Source: Lineolata rhizophorae (taxonomy: Eukaryota > Ascomycota > Dothideomycetes > Lineolatales > Lineolataceae). From it: DNA of 64,000 nt. Under the pieces are notes generated by a model that was not told the DNA's origin, ran no database searches, and saw only the letters and a list, made by a program, of their open reading frames with translations. Position numbers and translations under genes: made by a program. This document shows positions 22,993 through 35,700 of the stretch, in pieces. Within the stretch, counting starts at the first letter, position 1, and each line of letters begins with the position of its first letter. The stretch spans positions 1 through 64,000 of the forward strand of contig MU001686.1 in NCBI GenBank assembly GCA_010093515.1, read 5' to 3'.

Positions 22993-24767
22993 ATGACTCT
23001 CCACCAATTTGACTACATCTTCGCCATTGGCACCATCTTCGCGTTTCTGGACGCGTGGAACATCGGTGCCAACGATGTCGCCAACTCGTATGCCACTTCG
23101 GTGTCGTCTCGATCCCTGACCATGAAGCAAGCCATGCTTCTAGCTTCCTGCACCGAGTTCGTCGGTGCCATGGCGGTCGGTGCTCGTGTGTCGGACACCA
23201 TTCGTACCAAGATCATCGACCCGTCTCTATTTGATGACGACCCGGCCGTGCTGATGCTAGGTATGACCTGCGCTGTTGTCGCTTCCTCCATCTATCTTAC
23301 CGTCGCGACCCGTCTGGGTATGCCTGTGAGCACGACCCACAGCATCATGGGCGGTGTCATCGGAATGGGCGTTGCGGCTGTTGGTGCGGAGAACGTCAGC
23401 TGGGGTTGGGACGGTGTCTCCCAGGTATTTGCGGCCTGGGCCATAGCTCCTTGCATTGCCGGTGCCTTCGGTGCAATCATTTTCTCCCTTACCAAGTATG
23501 GTGTCATGGAACGCAAGAACCCTGTGAGGCAAGCCTTCTACATGATCCCGGGATATTTCTTCCTTGCGGCTGGCCTCCTGGCTAGTAAGTATTCATATTG
23601 ATCATACAAAGTTCAAGGAATGGAACGCTTTGCTGACCTTAGTTGTGCCTAGTGCTTATTGTCTGGAAGGGTGCTTCAAAGAAGATCGACCTTACCAATG
23701 CGGGCATTGCTGGCGTCGTTATCGGTGTTGCTGCTGCGACCGCTCTCCTTTCGGTCGTATTCCTATTGCCATACCTTTACCGCAAAGTGCTTCATGATGA
23801 CTGGGAGCTTAAACCTTATCATATCTTCCTCGGCCCACTTCTTCTGCGCCGCCCGGCCCCCCCCTCTAAGCCGGAGGGTTTTGTGAGCATCCAAGACTAT
23901 TACCGCGGTCACTTGACCAAAGAGGAACTTGACATGAAGCGCGCCGAGGAGTCTCCCTCAAATGACCCTGAGAAGACTGGCACGACTGAAACTATCACTA
24001 CCAAGGGTGCCGAGAGCGACTCCGATATTATCACAACTCAGCACCGTGCTCAGGCGCCTAATGTGGAGACTAGCGGGAAGGGCAAGGACTGCCCCGAGGG
24101 TAAGTGGTACGAGCCACCGGTTTTCTTCTATCTTGCCAGAAAGGCGATCTTCCGCGGTGTCGAGAAGGACATCGTTGGCATGCAGAAAAAGCGGGACCTA
24201 CTCTCGGGTGACATCGAGGGCATCCACGCCAAGTCTAAGCATTACGACAACAACGCCGAATACATGTACTCCTTCCTCCAAGTTCTCACCGCCGCCACCG
24301 CCTCCTTCACTCACGGCGCCAACGATATCGCTAACGCAATCGGCCCTTATGCCACCATCTTCCTTATCTGGCATAAGGGCACGCAAGAGAGCAAGACGCC
24401 CGTACCGGACTGGATTCTCGCCTTTGGTGGCATCGGCATCATCGTGGGCCTGTGGACTTATGGCTACAACATCATGCGCAACTTGGGCAATCGGCTGACA
24501 CTCATGTCGCCGTCGCGCGGCTTTGCCATGGAGATGGGTTCGGCCATTACCGTCATCATGGCCACGCGCCTCAAGCTACCAATCTCCACGACCCAATGCA
24601 TTACAGGCGGCATCGTCGGCGTCGGCCTCTGCACGGGCTCCTGGCGCTCCATCAACTGGCGCATGGTCGCCTGGATCTACTTTGGTTGGATCATCACGCT
24701 GCCAGTCGCTGGTATCATCTCGGGCTGTCTCATGGGTATTGTTCTTAACGCTCCGCGGTGGAGCTAG
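22993..24767 (+). CDS. PiT-family inorganic phosphate permease (PHO89/PHO-4 type)
   Basis: Two exons: 22993-23584 and 23653-24767, 568 aa. The 68-nt intron joins AGLLA to MLIVWKG with a phase-1 split codon. Both PiT signature repeats are present: GANDVANSYATSV near residue 20 and FTHGANDIANAIGPYAT in the C-terminal half. They are separated by a hydrophilic cytosolic loop of about 150 residues rich in Glu, Ser and Thr, as in Neurospora PHO-4 and yeast Pho89. These are plasma-membrane Na+-coupled, high-affinity phosphate symporters repressed by phosphate. Length is normal. The upstream TATA box and CACGTG palindrome agree with phosphate control, which remains an inference. Confidence 0.93.
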
Positions 24768-25893
24768 ACATGTCACCTTCTAGGTGGCAACCTATATGAA
24801 TGTTTTGGAACCTGAAGGCGGGCTTTGGGGTCTAAACATTTGGAGCTGCAAGTGATCTTTTGTACAGTTCTAAGTTTAATACCCCATTGGATCACGAATT
24901 AAGTTCTTATCGTTGCGGTGATTATAAATAGGATTGGCTCTTTCCATTACGACGTTTACGCCTTTTGTGATGTAATGGCGAACGAACTCAGTTGTACTGT
25001 CCAAGTAGCAACTGGGCCATGTATGTTCAACGCATGCAAGGAAAGCACTACCTAGCAATATCATACCGAGTTATATTTGGAAATTCCATGTTATTCCAGA
25101 ACATAAGATTCCTGTTTTACGACACTGCCACCTGGCATCAATCCTTGAATATGCGTAGTCAACTCTATTACTAACTCCAGTAGAAGAGCCAACTCATCCG
25201 TACTAATACACAGTTCCACCATTATATACATACCTAGTGTCTTAGTTGACTAATTCAACACTTATGCAACGGTACATATAGAATAGACGTTGAAATTCGT
25301 CCTTCTAGTGCTACGAGAACAAAATCGATCCGGTTTCGGATTACAGCTCCCTTCGTTCTATTTGAATCCTAAGACGAATAGGCACTCTCTCGTGATGTCT
25401 AATTCGCCTCCACATCACGTGTACAGGCAAGCAAACTCGGAGCCTACACATATGTAGACACCGGAATCCAACGCTCCGTTTCCAATACAATACACATTAT
25501 CAACTTCCGTGTGCAATCTCATGGCCGTACTTTAGGTGAACCACGTTGACAGTTAGAATCTTGCGTTCCTTATTTTAGAGAGGGGGCAGACGATTTTTGC
25601 GTAGGGGAAGCAACACTTCAAATATATCAGTCATTACAGCTAGCGGCATTGCGGTTTAGACATGGAGTACTTTTAATACTTTTGTCTAGGCCTTGAATTT
25701 GCAGGCGTAGAATCTGTTACGTAAAAGTGTAGGGAAATGCCGCCCTCATTAGGGCCTAAAGCTATCTCGCACATTCCTAGCCTTAGTAGTAGCCTATCAT
25801 GTCTGGTTACGGAGGGATATCGTCCGCAGCTACAACGCTTGTCATCGAGCCTAGGCCTCCCCGCTTCATGGTTCAGATGCCGAAGCACAGTTT

Positions 25894-26011
25894 AGGCACA
25901 TATATTTACAAGTGGGGGTTTTTCCCGGTTTGTGGAGCGTGGTTGAATTGAGAGGCACATATATTTACAAGTGGGGGTTTTTCCCGGTTTGTGGAGCGTG
26001 GTTGAATTGAG
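25894..26011. repeat. 59-bp perfect tandem duplication
   Basis: Bases 25894-25952 are repeated without a mismatch at 25953-26011; each unit begins AGGCACATATAT and ends TTGAATTGAG. Identity implies a recent duplication in an otherwise decayed spacer. Confidence 0.95.
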
Positions 26012-26329
26012 ACTAGTCTAACGTAGGGTTGATATGAATGTGAAGTCAATAGGGTAGTGATCAACAGTAACGCGAGCACGTCGAACTGTTGAGTCCCGGG
26101 CCGATGCAGGCATGCATTACATGCAAGTTTAAATTCATATAGGGTATGCAGTACATGAAGCAGGCATGGGTTGACAATGGGCCGAGTGATTATTTTGATC
26201 CTGTCACTCAACCTTAGTTCGACAGTGTCGAAGTGTCATGCTCCGGCGTGGGCCCGAAATCGACCTCGTATCTCGTCGGGCATATATCAGATCAATTAGT
26301 TGAATGGCAAAAGTAATACATGGTGTATC

Positions 26330-26450
26330 TACGGTCACGTTAGTATGAACGCTAGCAACAGTCGCCGGTGTATTCTCTACTGTGTTCGTGGTATTTTCGC
26401 TGTCATTGTCCTCAACGACCGTTGCTAGCGTTCATACTAACTTGACCGTA
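26330..26450. mobile_element. 121-bp TIR hairpin, MITE-like
   Basis: Bases 26330-26364 and 26416-26450 form inverted repeats of 35 bp with two mismatches, around a 51-bp loop. The outer ends read TA-CGGTCA and TGACCG-TA, compatible with a TA target duplication as used by Tc1/mariner elements. No coding capacity. A hairpin formed otherwise cannot be excluded. Confidence 0.6.
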
Positions 26451-26908
26451 CAGGCCCTTTAGCCAGCAGGATCGGCTAAGGATGATCTATAAAGTGGTGA
26501 TCCGTCAGTAGTACAAATCTTGTATGCAAGGGGTACACCTCATCGACCCCTGTTGATTTGCAAATCTTTCCAGTGATCGCTAAGCTCACGTCCTATTCTT
26601 ATTTGCGGGGAAACAAACAAGCCGAAAATAGACACTGCATGCAGGTAGTCCGACTGTTCATCACTGGGAATGCGCAGGATGGTAGTGGTGTTCCACAAGC
26701 CCTTTTTTGATATTCCTAAAATGCTACATAAACCTCCGCAGAATTATTGCTATGCAAGAACAATAATTGTAGGAACACGTCCCGAGAAAAGCCTGCCACC
26801 TGGAGGCTAGTGCCCTTTCAATTGAAATCTCGCAACTTCCCAAAAAAAAAAAAGGACCTGATAGTTGGCGATGTGTTTCGTGGCTTCATCAGGGGCGAAT
26901 AGCGGATT

Positions 26909-27276
26909 TTACACCGCAACGGGGTCCTGGCAAAGAACACCCTGCTCGAGAATGGGGAGGACGCAGCACTGGGCCTGCTGGCCCTCCTCAGAACACATGC
27001 TCTCGAACTCCTCAACGTTGGCCGGGCGGGACGGTGCTGTGAAACAGATTTCGTCAGTATCTTTTTAGTTCGATTCGTAGGGCTGTTCGTCATAAACATA
27101 CGGTTGAAGCAGTCCAGGTCAGCCAGATCGAGGACATCGGTAGCACAGCACTGAGCGTTGCCGTAGAGACCGGTGCAGATGTCGGTCACATTGGTCTGGC
27201 GCCTATCTAGGATGGGGGCCGGAGAAGCGCTGACGGCAGCGACGAAGAGAGCAGAGACGATAGTGAGGGCGTGCAT
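26909..27276 (-). CDS. class II hydrophobin
   Basis: Two exons on the minus strand: 27276-27102 and 27036-26909, 100 aa. The 65-nt intron has donor GTATGT and branch ACTGAC. A signal peptide (about residues 1-17) is followed by a short propeptide ending in DRR, a possible Kex2-type site. The mature part has eight Cys at 34, 43, 44, 56, 73, 82, 83 and 94, spacing C-x8-CC-x11-C-x16-C-x8-CC-x10-C, which is the class II pattern (first gap 8 rather than the usual 9). Such proteins assemble into amphipathic films on hyphae and spores. NVT (29-31) is a possible N-glycosylation site. A TATA box lies 128 bp upstream. Confidence 0.92.
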
Positions 27277-30200
27277 TTTGAATGTAGTGTGAGAGTCGAA
27301 GTTGTAGGAAGAGAAGTAGAGTAGAGTTGAGTGAAGCTGCAGAGGATTCGATTGTCTTGCTTTGAGCTGATGGACCTGAAATCCAGTGCCGACGGCACCG
27401 AGCTTTATAGAACTTAGCTCCTCCGCTAATCTCCCCTTTCCAGTGAGAAGCTCGACTCCACATTACCCACTCCGAGCATCGGAAACCTGGAAATGAAGTC
27501 AAGCACGGTCTAAGAGCAAATGACGTTCCCCCGGTTTGGGCACTGGAGCCGGTATCCCAAGCTTGTTGAGAGGCAAGTATTTGGCTCAATCACCGAGCAG
27601 CCACACCCAATTGCATCATGAGTGGCCAGAGCTCCTGGAAAGCCTGGCTAAGCATCTCCGGATCGTCGAGCGAATGCGAGAGCATGGGTGCAAGTCGATC
27701 AGAGCTCCCCTCGCAAGCGAACATCTGATGGCAAAATTAAGTGAAGATCGAAATCGGAGTTCCGCATTATTCGGGGATAGTATGTAACCTTGTGTGGCTG
27801 GAGTGGCCGTGGGCAGGCAACTTACAAGGGGAGCTTGCCAGGGTATGGAAAGGGGGAGAACTGGTATATGGCTCTGGCGGTAAATTCCGCCTTCTCCTAT
27901 ATTGCTGAGCATGGGTCAGCAGATAAATGAAATGACGCACGTTGCAATATCAACATGGACAAATTTCCATGGGAAGAATGCCATCAATGTGTCGGCGAAG
28001 TCCGTCTTCCCGCATTTTATTTCCTGGCCGAGTGAAGTGCCAAGGTGGTCCATACCCACGAACCGAGGCGACCATGACAAGATGCAGCTGCATGAGTTGT
28101 TTTTGACTCTGTATAGACCGTTTTGTGAACAATGCATGAAACCCCGAAAGCCCAAAAGCGAACGTTCTCCTTGCTCCTAAGCGCTGAGAGGCAAGGTCGT
28201 TCGGAGGAGTGACCGCTTTTCACCAACCCTCTGCCGGACTTGGCCTGGCAGAGGGAGGTCTCTTTTCTGGACGTCTTCGACGGCGATCCCGCTACCCTAA
28301 GGGGGCCCTGGGCAAGCTGAAGCGGAGGGAAGTTCCCTGAAAACCGTGGCAAATATCTTGAATTGTGAGCCAATGGCATAAGCGCAGGCATGCAGATCGC
28401 CCCCTAGATCCTTAAAGAGCCGCAAATATAGGGTGGTAAACAGGGTTAATAGCCTCGGACGGGGCAAGTTTTGTCGGTTCATTTCCCCATCGAGCTGGCC
28501 TCCCAATATATGCGCGCCGCTCGAGGGTACCGCAGCTACGTAATCGCGGGTCTCCCGGATTCCAGTGCCTCGAAGGGTTGTGGATACAGCCACTGTAAAA
28601 CACGTGTACATAGGCACACGGTGACGGGCGCAGGCAGATGCTCCTCCCCGGGTCGGCTCACTTGGCTCTCTAAAAGTAGGGCCATGACGAGCGGTGATCA
28701 GCAGCTTCGGCAGGGCACGCCGATTGCCATGCGCGAGCAACGCCGGTGATCTGTCCGATCGTCTCCGGCGTAGGGAGAAACTAGTGACCGTTGGACGGCT
28801 GTGGCGGGCGGGAGGACACCGCTGCAGGGGCAGCCGGAGCCGAATCACGCTGCCGGGCGCGTACGGGGGAGCGGAGGTTCCCAGCGCGCCTGATGGCGGT
28901 GACTGCGACTCTGCTCCGAGCCGAAGACTTGGACGAGCGGCCGTTGATTGGCGCGGAGCCGGAGGAGTCCAGCCGCCGGCCTGATGTGGCGCCAAAGTGT
29001 CGCGCCAGGACTGGGGAGACGGGCCCGGCGCGATGACGTCGACGTCGCCGGAGCTGCCGCACGCTGCGGCGCCCTGGACTCGGCGCTGCGGCCGCGCGCG
29101 GGCAGCGGATGGATTCCTGTCGCGGCCCCTGCTCGCGGTGACGCGCGCGGGAGTCCCTCAGCCACCACAGCCCCGGGACGCCACCCGGGCGTGCGGCTTG
29201 GCGCTCTCTGTCCCGGACGCAAATCACCGTACATATCGCTGCAGGCAGCGCTCCCGCTCCGCTCCGCCTCCTCCGTATGCCGCTCGAGATTGTTCCTGAC
29301 GATTCGCTTCGGCCGTCTCGGTGCGGACCCCAATCTGTTTCGGTCTCCAGGGCGCGCGCCCTTCGCCGTCGCAACATCGCAGTCGATGCGCCGGCTGGAC
29401 GCCGCAGCGTCCATTGCCGATCCCAACAGCTCGTCTGGCTCGACCGGCTTTCTCTCCTGCTGCTGTAACGGCCAATTTGCGGCGCTGCATCAAAGGCTTC
29501 ACCCGGCGCGAGTCCGCGGGGTGCTGCAGCTGCGCGCCGACTTCGGGTCTGGTAAATGTGCTCGCTGCACCCCGCATCGATCATCTCTCTCGCGTCCCCG
29601 GGCTTTCGGTGCGTGTTGCAGCTGTGCTTGAGGCTCGCGCGCCGCGCAGAGCGTCCAGCCGCCGCCGCACTCTTTTCTCCATGGGCCGCGGAGCCGAAAA
29701 GGTTGGCCTGTAAACGTTTGTCTGCAGCCGTAGATGGAAAATACGAGCTCAAAATTGAGTGTCCGGGACGCTAGCGCTCGAGTTGCGCCTGCGCTTGTTG
29801 AGTGAGGCCTTTTTCGATCCCGTAACAGTTTCGGCCTCCATCGCAAAGTCGACGAGGTCCCGGCCAGGAATAGGTGGAACCCGGCCGGCGGTTCTTTTGC
29901 ACCGGATCTGCAGCCTGCAGCGTCCTCTGTTCTGTTCTCTCTTGCGTCCCAAGTTCCTCATCCACTTTCCCATCTCCCATCCTCCTCTCACTGCAGAACC
30001 TTACCTCTCCTACCACTAAAATTGAGATTGTTCTATTTCTATGGACGATTTCAACACTGCTGAACGTTGCACCAAATATGCGAGGTAGATCACGAGAAGA
30101 CTCGACGGAGTATGTCTCGTTTACGATCGCCCGTGTTGCATTTCCTGTGGAGTGACTGCTTAAGCGGTAACCATAAAGAAAAAAAAAAAATTAACCGCAG

Positions 30201-30867
30201 GCGCTGTTGAACGAGACGCCTTTGCGGTCTACGCATCAGATGACTAGATTGGAGGCTTTGCCCTTGTGGCTGCGCCAGGCTTGGAACCTCGTGTTGAGAT
30301 TCTGCTTCAACAACAGGACTCTCGTCGTGCATCGTCCAGAGCGCTCTGCTGACTGTGAAGCGAATCTCTCTTTTCCTTCTTTTTCTTCTGTTCATGAGGC
30401 TGTTTTGCCTTCCAGGCAGCAAGCGAAACGATACTTGAAGCGTCAGGTCAAGAGGCCTCTTTTCGAGTGGTAGTTGCGAGTGGCTTGGTTGGCGAACGAA
30501 GTTGTGTTCAGCTGGCGCAAAGTGTTGACGCACAAACGCAGAGCCAAGTCTCTTATCCTTCTGCCTGGAGAAACACGACGTCGGCATGCGCGAAATAGCG
30601 ACGCCCTCTTACGCGGCTTTCGCGCGATGAAGCATATGCCAAAGGAAACGTGTTCTATGCATCTTCCGTCCGAAGCCACTTTTTCGCAATTCGTTCGAGA
30701 ATTGTCGTCCGTAGACGTAGTATATCTATAGCCAGCCCGCCAAATGGCCAACATGTTTCCAATCACTCCACAGAAGTCAAAGAACTGTTATTTCTTTAAC
30801 TCTTACCCTTTCATTCCGCACTCCGAACTCGACATTGTCCGATCCAAGTCAAAATCCTACCTTCGCT
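27277..30867. other. large gene-free divergent region
   Basis: 3.6 kb between the divergent hydrophobin and MDR genes. The block 28.7-29.7 kb is very GC-rich and open on several frames (up to 323 codons on the minus strand), but products are Arg/Ala-rich shadows without motifs. I see no tRNA and no spliced gene. It may be a long regulatory region, an unrecognised ncRNA or remnant DNA. Confidence 0.5.
27404..27409 (-). promoter_or_regulatory. TATA box of the hydrophobin gene
   Basis: TATAAA on the minus strand, 128-133 bp upstream of the hydrophobin ATG, a common spacing for highly expressed fungal genes. Confidence 0.6.
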
Positions 30868-32074
30868 ATGACTGCCGAAAAAATGTCTCCGGCCGAATGG
30901 GCTAATGCCAATGCCTCCGTCAACACCAACACCATGCGCGCCTGGGCATACAAGAAGCGAGGCACGCCGCCGAATGTCCTCAGCCTGACGGAGGCGATGA
31001 AAAAGCCTACTCTCCCATCGGATAGCAGCGTATTGGTCCAAGTGGCCTATACGGCGCTTAACCCTGTCGGTGCATACGTGATGCAGCTAGTGCCCGAATG
31101 TCTTCGGGCGAAGGGCACGCAGTTCGTCCCTGAGATGGACTTCAGCGGCACCATTGTCGAAGTCGGCCCTGGCGTGCCATCGGAGCGCGAGCTTGATGTC
31201 GGCACGAGCGTGTTCGGCTCGGTTGACGTGAAGGCTCATGTCCGTCAAGGTGCTGGCGCGCTGGCTGAGTACGTAGCTGTTGAAGCTGACAGTGTAGTCA
31301 AGAAGCCTGCAAGTGCATCTTTGGAAGAGGTTGCGGGCTTGGGCGTTGCCGGTGCCACTGCCATCTCGCTGCTGGCGAGCACCAGGCTGGAGAAGGGAAT
31401 GAAAGTTCTCCTTAACGGTGCCAGTGGTGGCATCGGCCACATAATGGTCCAGTTGGTGAAGAACGCTGTCGGGCCGGATGGGAGAGTGGTCGCAGTCTGC
31501 TCCGGGAAGAATGCCGCAATGGTCCAGGAGCTAGGTGCTGATGAGGTATGTTTCGTCTCGAATCACTTCTCGAGGAATTTGTCCTGAAAGACGTGTCGGA
31601 GTCTAGGTCATTGATTACACCGAACACCGCTCGCTTCCCCAATACCTAACAAAGCGCTTCCTCATCTCGCGCTTCGACGCCATATTCGATTCCTACGGCA
31701 GCCAGGACCTCTGGACGCACTGCCCCAAGTACCTGCGCGCCGGCCAGCCCTTCGTCACCGTCGGCCCGGCCATCAGCGAGCCCACGCCCGCCGCCGCGTT
31801 CCAGGCGATCAAGTTGATGCTCCTGAACAAGTTCTGGCCGCGCGCCTGGGGCGGCGTTCCCCGGCCCTACGTCCAGCCGAACTGTCTGGCCAACTTGGGA
31901 GACATGGCCGAGCTGGCCGGACTTGTCGACGAAGGCAAGCTCAAGATTCTGACGGAGACGTACCGGTTTGAGGATGCGCAGAAGGCGTATGACAAGCTGC
32001 TGAGTCGCCGGGCTGCCGGTAAGATTGTTATCGAGATTCGGGAAGATTCCTGGGCGAATGAGAAGATGATGTAA
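30868..32074 (+). CDS. MDR-superfamily quinone oxidoreductase-like protein
   Basis: Two exons: 30868-31545 and 31607-32074, 381 aa; intron 61 nt, phase 0, joining LGADE to VIDYTE. The N-terminal GroES-like domain (MRAWAYKKRG, VLVQVAYTALNP) lacks the Cys/His set of zinc alcohol dehydrogenases. The Rossmann domain carries LNGASGGIGHIMVQLVK, the NADPH-binding glycine motif of quinone-oxidoreductase-type MDRs. The C-terminus has the usual RFEDAQKAYDKLLSRRAAGKIVIE. These enzymes reduce quinones or enones with NADPH; the substrate is unknown. I start at ATG 30868 because the open frame upstream has only a TTG. Confidence 0.87.
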
Positions 32075-32714
32075 CGGGCCGCCGGAGACTATTTTGCTTT
32101 CCTAGTTGTATCTCTACTCTCATTTTGTTTTTGACAGCGCAATAACCTCTTGTTCTGTTTTGAGGGAGTCAGGATTGAGTCATTCATGCCTCCTCCTCGT
32201 AATCATCGTGTTTGTAATTCCGCCTGTGCCAGTAGGATATCATGTACTGCCTATATAGACCATATCCTAAACTATGAATTCACTGCGAAGACTCAGCTAA
32301 TAGGAGACAATTTACGATGGGGCGGTAACTCAAGTCACGTGGGCTCGTTGCGCTGCAAACCAAGCAAACAGTCGAAAGGGCACAGCATGCCGTAAGCGGT
32401 TCGTAGGGCTGCAGCGAATCAAAGCGCGGTGGGCTCAGCCGTGGCGCCGCCCCGTCTTGAGCTTTCGAACACGCTTCCCCGGCGCTCAGCAACGGCGCGC
32501 GGCGACCTGTCCGGACCCTCTCTGCCTCTCTCGACACCGCCCACTCTCGCGCGACCCTGCCGACCGCCGACATATCATGCGAGCTGCCTCCTCCCGCCGC
32601 GCTCAGTGATCGCGTTCTCCTTCTCCCCCGCGCCGCGACAGCCCGCGGATCCATGAGCGCTCGCCTTGGCCTTATGCCTCCGGCGTTCGTCCGTACTCCC
32701 TCCGCAGCACTATC
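32075..32714. other. intergenic, vps54 promoter
   Basis: MDR 3' flank and vps54 promoter. A TCACGTGG E-box is at 32335-32342, 373 bp upstream of vps54. The last 300 bp are GC-rich and CT-rich. No gene seen. Confidence 0.5.
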
Positions 32715-35700
32715 ATGTCCTCGTCCTCGCAGCGGAGGTCCTTTGACAGTCCACGCTCGCCCTTCTCGCCTCCGCAGCAGCACCAGGCCCAGTTCCCCTT
32801 CCCGCCGCAGCATGACTGGGCCGCGAGCGGCCAGGGGCACCCGCGGGCGTCGTCGAGCTCCCGGCCGGCGCCCTGCCGGACCTCGTCCATCGCTAGCTCA
32901 ATACACTCAATTGGATCGACGCTCGATACAGCGGTGCATGCACGGCCAGGAACGGTGACGGAAGTGGGACAAAATGGTATCTACCTCCGCTCGGAATTGG
33001 ACTCCGCTGGGCGACGCGGCGCCCGTTGATCCTAGACTGACTGGCGTCTTACTGTTCTCATTGCTAGCTATATCCGCTCTACTCCAACCGCCCATAGTCC
33101 GCACCGGCCTTCTCCCGCACACAGCATCTTCCGCCGCGGCGTCGTCCCACAAGCCGCCGACCGCCAAAGACATCCCACCCGTCTCTCTCACCAACATTCC
33201 GCACGTCGAACCGTCCACCTTCAGACCGTACTTATCCCAGGTCGGGTCTTTATATGATGCCTTTCAACGCGCAAAGGCGGAGAGCGATGGTGGGTCGCAA
33301 CTTCGTCGAGACAAGACGGCGGGTAGTAAGGCAGACGACTTCTCCGAGGCGCTAGAAAAGGGCTTGAGGAAGGCTTCTGCGCAATCGCCGAGGCCTACAT
33401 CGCGCGGATCCCTATCAGGGGTCACGTTTTCGCCGTCTATAGAGGCGCCCGAGCCGCGGAGACGGTCGAGCGCCGCTTTCGCAAAGAGAAACGCAGTGAC
33501 ACCGCTGTCCACTATACCGAACGTCTATTTTGAAGATGACTTCCACCTGGAAAACCCTCGTACGTTCGACATCGTAAGTGAGAGGTCCGAGGTGGTACGT
33601 CCACCGAATGCGGGAGTGGGAGACGATGCGAAGGGCGCGAATGGATCTCTGAATGGAGCGCCTCCTTCAGGAAGGAAGGCTCTGGCGACAAATGCAATCT
33701 TGCAGGAAAAGTTATCCTGGTACATGGACACGGTCGAGGTCCATCTTATCCAGGCCATATCCACGGCTTCTACGTCCTTTTTTGCCGCCCTTGGCTCTCT
33801 TAAAGATTTACAGTTCGAGGCTGCGGAGTCTGCTAGAAGGATTAAACATCTTCGGAAAGATTTGGAGAGACTTGACAAGGAAATGGCAGTTGGCGGACTC
33901 AAAGTGGTGGCCATGAAGAGACGACGGGAGAATCTCCGCAAACTTGCGGATGCTACCGAGCAACTGCGCTGCGTTGTTGACGGTGTCGCGGCATGTGAAG
34001 AGATGGTTGAAAACGGGAACTTGGAGTTGGCTTTGGATTGCATGGACGTGTTAGACACGCTAATCTCGGGAACTATCGACCGCGAGAGGGTACCGGACTC
34101 ACTGGAGATACGCGCAAATCTCCCTCAGAATCTTATCGACCTTCGGTCCTTGAAAGCCCTTGAAGGTGTTGCAGTTGGCCTGAGCCAGTTGCGTTATCGA
34201 GTTGGGAAAGGTTACGAGACTCGCTTTTTGGAGGCACTTCTCACCGATGTTCGCGATCACGTGAAGAGCGTCCCGGCTCAAGATACTCTGCAAAGATGGG
34301 CAAATACATTCCAGAGAACTCGAGGCGACCAAAAGAGACCGAGATCACAACAGCTCCCTGCATATTTAAAGACGAACGACGCCTTGCGAAGCGATTTGCG
34401 AGCGATTCTTCATGGTCTTAGTCGCGCAAACCATACAGGACCAGCGACCTATGCGTTTCGCGAGGTGAGCATGCGAGAGGTCAAGAGCTTGATCCGACAG
34501 CATCTTCCGAGCTCCAGCGACGATGACACGGAAAGCATGACTTCAATATCCACCCGAGGAGGACGAGGACTGAGCCAACAGGATAAGTCGGCCATTCTTG
34601 CGCGTAATCTACGTGCTTTGGATGCTGAATCTGCCGAAGAGCTCCTGAGAAACGTATATTCCAACGTCGGTGAGGCTCTGCGGAGACTTGGCGTTCAGGT
34701 GAAAGTTCTCTTGGATGTTACCAGTGGTGTTGCGTCTCCACCTCCTTCTAGCGGCGGGCTCAAGTCTCCTCCAAGAAGTCCTAGCATAGTTGGATTAGAT
34801 GGGCAAGTCAACCGCCCAGTGACCCCGGAGCCACCAGCCCTGGGTTCCTGGAATTTGCAAGAAGAACTCACTCAAACGTTGGATATGTCTAGTCTGCTTG
34901 GACAAGCAGTCGATGTTGCCCAATCGCAAATTACGAAAGTCCTTAAGGTTCGAACTGAACAAACTACGCACCTACCTTTGCAATTGTTCCTACGGTACTT
35001 CACTCTTAACCGGCTCTTTGCAGATGAATGTGAAGCTGTCTCTGGGCGGTCTGGGGCGGCTCTCAAAGGGACAGTCAACGGCCAGATCCATGATTTTGTT
35101 TCGCTGCTTGGCGATTCTGAGAAGCAACGACTAGCTCAAGTCATGGATGCTGACAAATGGGAAGCAAAGGACTTTGGCGACGCGGAGAACGCTGTCTTGT
35201 CGAGGCTGCTTGACGGCATGACTTCCGATCCTCCAGCATGGTTGAAAGGGACCCTGGTGTGGCAAGATCTGGTGGATGAAAGAGAAGTTAATGGAACTAA
35301 TCCAGCCCAAAGCAATGGCACTGGGAAGACGAAGGCTAGAAGTGCTACGATTGACGAGGAGAAGTACATTCTAGTCGACTGTACACTAGCTGCTCTTCGC
35401 GGTATCGACACATTCGAAAACCTAGCCGCAGCCATTCCCAGCATCACAACCGACGTTTCTACGGTGCTAGTAGACTACCTTAAGCTCTACAATTCGCGGT
35501 CTTGCCAGCTCATTCTCGGAGCTGGCGCTCGAAGCGCTGGCCTAAAGAATATCAACACCAAGCACTTGGCACTCGCCTCGCAATCACTCAGCTTTATAGT
35601 CGCCCTTATACCCTACCTCCGCGAATTCGCTAGGCGGCATTCGCCACCGAACCACCACTCGCTTACCGAGTTCGACAAGGTTAAGCGCCTTTACCAAGAC

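Larger units (their letters stand above)
24768..26908. other. AT-rich intergenic region with repeat remnants
   Basis: 2.1 kb with no gene. Rich in TA and TG steps, consistent with RIP or simply AT drift. Contains the 59-bp tandem duplication and the inverted-repeat hairpin listed separately, and the hydrophobin 3' UTR with a 13-A run near 26840. Confidence 0.6.

Noticed and set aside
22872-23010. upstream ATG overlapping the phosphate permease start
   Set aside because: It lies 12 bp after the TATA box, so it is probably upstream of the transcription start.
28781-29752. 323-codon minus-strand frame
   Set aside because: Ala/Arg-rich product without conserved blocks; several frames are open at once there.
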